Assembly: GCF_008728835.1 (NCBI RefSeq)
Contig: NZ_CP042582.1
Location: forward strand, 5,749,001 to 5,813,000
DNA: 64,000 nt
Reading direction: 5' to 3'
Source: Hypericibacter adhaerens
Lineage (GTDB): Bacteria; Pseudomonadota; Alphaproteobacteria; Dongiales; Dongiaceae
The translations under genes were made by a program, and so were the position numbers. Under the pieces are notes generated by a model. It saw nothing but the letters and a program-made list of their open reading frames with translations, had not been told where the DNA came from and made no database searches. Shown here in pieces: positions 61,949-64,000 of this stretch; positions within the stretch are counted from its first letter, which is position 1, and each line of letters begins with the position of its first letter.

Positions 61949-61970
61949 ATGTTATGTTATAACATAACAT
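61949..61970. promoter_or_regulatory. Zur box controlling the zinc transporter operon
   Basis: A perfect 22-bp palindrome with core TGTTATGTTATAACATAACA (61950-61969) lies 28 bases before the first gene of the zinc operon. It matches the known Zur-box form (TGTTATAnnATAACA-like) of proteobacteria. Zinc-loaded Zur would bind here and repress the operon, so the importer is made under zinc shortage. It probably overlaps the promoter. Confidence 0.88.
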
Positions 61971-61998
61971 TCTGCGGCGAAACTCATGGGGGATGGCC

Positions 61999-62124
61999 AT
62001 GCGGGTCCACGATGCCTTCTCGTCTTCCGTCATGGCGCGTTCGGCGGCGGTCCGCTTGGTCGCGGCTGCGGCCGTCGTCGCCGGGCTTTGGGGGATCATC
62101 GCCTGGGCGGTCGCTCTGCCATGA
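61999..62124 (+). CDS. small single-span membrane protein heading the zinc operon
   Basis: This 41-residue protein starts MRVHDAFSSSVMARSAAVRL and ends with one strongly hydrophobic segment (VAAAAVVAGLWGIIAWAVAL). ATG 61999 has GGGGG six bases upstream; ATG 61993 in the same frame is an alternative. Its TGA overlaps the ATG of the ATPase gene (ATGA), which is the strongest evidence that it is translated. It lies directly downstream of the Zur box. I know no function. It may be an accessory or regulatory peptide of the importer, or act mainly in translational coupling. Confidence 0.65.
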   Translation: MRVHDAFSSSVMARSAAVRLVAAAAVVAGLWGIIAWAVALP

Positions 62125-62876
62125 CGCTGGCGCCGATCCGGTTCAACGATGTCTCGATCGCCTATGACCGCCATCTCGCCGTCCGGCATCTCTCGGGAAG
62201 CTTCGCGCCCGGGAGCCTGACCGCGATCGCGGGTCCCAACGGGGCCGGGAAATCGACGCTGCTGAAGGCGCTGATGGGCGAGCTGCGCGTGGCCGCCGGC
62301 TCGATCGATCGCGGCGGCTTGCGCGTCCGGGATGTCGGCTACCTTCCCCAGGCGGTCGATATCGACCGGCGCTTTCCGCTGACGGTGGCCGACACGGTGA
62401 TGCTCGGCGCCTGGCGCGAGACGGGCGCCTTCGGCAGCATCGCGGCCGCCGCCGCGCTCAGGGCACGCAAGGCGCTGACCGCCGTGGGGCTCGAGGGGTT
62501 CGAGCGCCGCCATATCGGGTCGCTCTCCGCCGGGCAGTTCCAGCGCGTGCTGTTCGCGCGGCTGCTGCTGCAGGACGCCAAGGTGATCGTGCTCGACGAG
62601 CCCTTCACGGCGATCGATGCGCGCACGACGCGCGATCTCCTGGAGATCGTCCGGCGCTGGCATGGCGACGGCCGCACCGTCATCGCGGTCCTGCATGATT
62701 TCGAGCAGGTGCGGACGCACTTCCCGCAGACCTTGCTGCTGGCGCGCGGCGCCGTCGACTGGGGTCCGACCGAGACGGCTCTCTCGCCCGCGAACCTGCT
62801 GCGGGCGCGTGCTATGGCGGAAAGCTGGGAAGAAGAGACGCCGGTCAAGGCTCGGCGGGCCGGAGAGCGTTCATGA
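62121..62876 (+). CDS. aztA: zinc ABC transporter ATP-binding protein (AztA/ZnuC-like)
   Basis: This 251-residue ATPase has Walker A GPNGAGKST (residues 38-46), signature GSLSAGQFQRVLFARLL, Walker B KVIVLDEPFTAID and switch His AVLHDFEQV. The N-terminal VSIAYDRHLAVRHLSGSF and the permease context fit the AztABC subgroup better than enteric ZnuC. It energises zinc import. The ATG overlaps the small-protein stop, and its own TGA overlaps the permease start (ATGA). The gene name is by family resemblance. Confidence 0.88.
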   Translation: MTLAPIRFNDVSIAYDRHLAVRHLSGSFAPGSLTAIAGPNGAGKSTLLKALMGELRVAAGSIDRGGLRVRDVGYLPQAVDIDRRFPLTVADTVMLGAWRETGAFGSIAAAAALRARKALTAVGLEGFERRHIGSLSAGQFQRVLFARLLLQDAKVIVLDEPFTAIDARTTRDLLEIVRRWHGDGRTVIAVLHDFEQVRTHFPQTLLLARGAVDWGPTETALSPANLLRARAMAESWEEETPVKARRAGERS

Positions 62877-63745
62877 CCCTCTACGGCGCCGTGATCGAGC
62901 CCTTCAGCCAGTACGGCTTCATGCGGCGCGCGCTCGTGGCCTCCATCGCGCTGGGCCTCGGTTCCGGTCCGGTGGGTGTGCTGCTCATGCTGCGCCGGAT
63001 GAGCCTTGTCGGCGACGCCATGAGCCATGCCGTGCTGCCCGGCGCCGCCGTCGGCTATCTCGTCGCCGGCAGCCTCTCGCTCCTCGCGATGGGCGTCGGC
63101 GGCCTCGTCGCGGGGTTGAGCGTCACGCTCCTTTCCGGCCTCGTCAGCCGGACGACCTCGCTGCGCGAGGATGCGAGCTTCGCGAGCTTCTACCTGACCT
63201 CGCTGGCGCTCGGCGTCCTGATCGTCTCGCTGCGGGGCTCCAACATCGACCTGCTGCATGTGCTGTTCGGCACCATCCTCGCGATCGACGCCACGGCGCT
63301 CTATCTGGTCGGCGGCATCGCCTCCCTGACGCTCGCCGTGCTGGCGCTCGTCTACCGGCCGCTTGTCGCCGAATGCTTCGACCCGGGCTTCCTGCGCGCG
63401 GTCGGCGGCCGCGGCGCGCTCTATCATCTGGTGTTCCTGTTTCTCGTCGTGATCAACCTGGTCGCCGGCTTCCAGGCGCTGGGCACGCTCATGGCGGTCG
63501 GCATGATGATGCTGCCCGCCTCGGTGGCGCAGCTCTGGGCGCGGACCCTGCCCGTCATGGCGCTGGTCGCCGCGCTGACGGCCTCGGTCTCGGGCTTCGT
63601 GGGCCTGATCGCTTCCTTTCATCTCGGCTTCGCTTCGGGCCCGACGATCATCCTCACCGGAAGCGTCATCTATGGCGGCTCGCTGCTCCTGGGGCCGTCC
63701 GGCGTCATCCGGCGCCTGCTTCCCCGCCCGCGAGGCGCGGGCTGA
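62873..63745 (+). CDS. aztB: zinc ABC transporter permease (AztB/ZnuB-like)
   Basis: This 290-residue ABC-3 family permease has about eight or nine spans, the N-terminal FSQYGFMRRALVASIALG, RRMSLVGDAMSHAVLPGAAVGYLVAG (conserved ABC-3 motif), SLRGSNIDLLHVLFGTIL and YRPLVAECFDPGFLRAVGG, a pattern typical of AztB. It forms the membrane channel of the zinc importer and follows the ATPase with a 4-base overlap. Confidence 0.9.
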   Translation: MTLYGAVIEPFSQYGFMRRALVASIALGLGSGPVGVLLMLRRMSLVGDAMSHAVLPGAAVGYLVAGSLSLLAMGVGGLVAGLSVTLLSGLVSRTTSLREDASFASFYLTSLALGVLIVSLRGSNIDLLHVLFGTILAIDATALYLVGGIASLTLAVLALVYRPLVAECFDPGFLRAVGGRGALYHLVFLFLVVINLVAGFQALGTLMAVGMMMLPASVAQLWARTLPVMALVAALTASVSGFVGLIASFHLGFASGPTIILTGSVIYGGSLLLGPSGVIRRLLPRPRGAG

Positions 63746-63765
63746 ACCCACCAAAGGAAAATTCC

Positions 63766-64000
63766 ATGCGACCGACCAAGCCGATTCTGGGGCTCGTGGC
63801 CTCGGCTGCCATCATCCTGGGCAGCAGCGCCGCCCTGGCCAAGACCCTCGACACCGTCGTGAGCTTCACCGTGCTGGCCGACGTCGTGAAGAATGTCGGC
63901 GGCGACCATGTGCGGGTGAAGAGCTTCGTGCCGCCGAACGGCGACCCTCACGACTACGAGCCGACGCCCGACGACGCCAAGGCCCTCAAGGCCGCCGATC
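63766..64000 (+). CDS. aztC: zinc ABC transporter substrate-binding protein (AztC/ZnuA-like), 5' part
   Basis: About 78 N-terminal residues are present before the window ends. A Sec signal (KPILGLVASAAIILGSSAAL, cleavage near ALA-KTL) is followed by DTVVSFTVLADVVKNVGGDH and the metal-binding segment PPNGDPHDYEPTPDDAKAL, with the first zinc-ligand His, characteristic of cluster A-I metal receptors. AAAGGA lies seven bases before the ATG. It delivers periplasmic zinc to the permease. Confidence 0.9.
   Translation, partial: MRPTKPILGLVASAAIILGSSAALAKTLDTVVSFTVLADVVKNVGGDHVRVKSFVPPNGDPHDYEPTPDDAKALKAAD

Overview
This window is GC-rich chromosomal DNA with tight co-directional operons, many 4-base start/stop overlaps (ATGA, GTGA) and frequent GTG or TTG starts. 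Gene content (liv-type and polyamine-type ABC systems, a dimethylglycine/sarcosine dehydrogenase-like flavoprotein, DUF2333, a TIGR02186/TSUP pair, an Azt/Znu zinc transporter with an alphaproteobacterial-type Zur box) suggests an alphaproteobacterium, probably Rhodospirillales. That placement is inference from gene content only. No phage, insertion sequence or CRISPR array was seen.

Layout. 1-1321: the N-terminal part of a PhoD-type phosphatase, then tRNA-Thr(CGT). 1300-27967: a large catabolic region. It holds a complete branched-chain-type ABC importer, two GMC oxidoreductases, an AMP-forming CoA ligase, a nitrilase-family hydrolase, a MaoC hydratase, a PuuE/cyclic-imidase-like deacetylase, an acyl-CoA dehydrogenase, an SDR, a hydantoin/Asp-Glu racemase-like protein, a PYROXD2/phytoene-desaturase-like flavoprotein, a TetR regulator, a DAO-like oxidase, a FAD/BFD-type dehydrogenase, EtfA and EtfB, a short citrate-synthase-like protein, a nitronate-monooxygenase-like protein and a SucC/SucD-like CoA ligase pair. 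28048-28560: mug. 28679-38318: surface glycan genes (two very large glycosyltransferases, an acyltransferase, a Sel1 protein, a GNAT, a DegT aminotransferase). 38646-42978: RND efflux pump and adaptor. 43193-54248: a polyamine-type ABC importer followed by catabolic genes (cysteine hydrolase, GST, DMGDH-like, choline-kinase-like, DUF924), with a divergent LuxR-type regulator. 54330-60912: housekeeping genes (BI-1, trpS, DUF2333, TSUP permease, TIGR02186, Usp, HAD). 60954-64000: a secreted alpha/beta hydrolase, then a Zur-box-controlled zinc importer that runs off the window.

How the genes work together. Three divergent promoter regions of the first 27 kb (8.45, 16.88 and 24.70 kb) share a motif of the form ATACYGAYNGGT, half of a degenerate palindrome. 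This makes the region look like one regulon, with the TetR protein at 18.6-19.2 kb the obvious candidate regulator. The enzymes suggest import of an organic acid or N-containing compound, alcohol oxidation by GMC enzymes, C-N bond opening (cyclic-imidase-like and nitrilase-like enzymes), CoA activation, beta-oxidation-type steps feeding electrons to the local ETF, and a final lyase-type step involving the citrate-synthase-like and SucCD-like proteins. The substrate cannot be read from the sequence. This is the best candidate here for an undescribed pathway.
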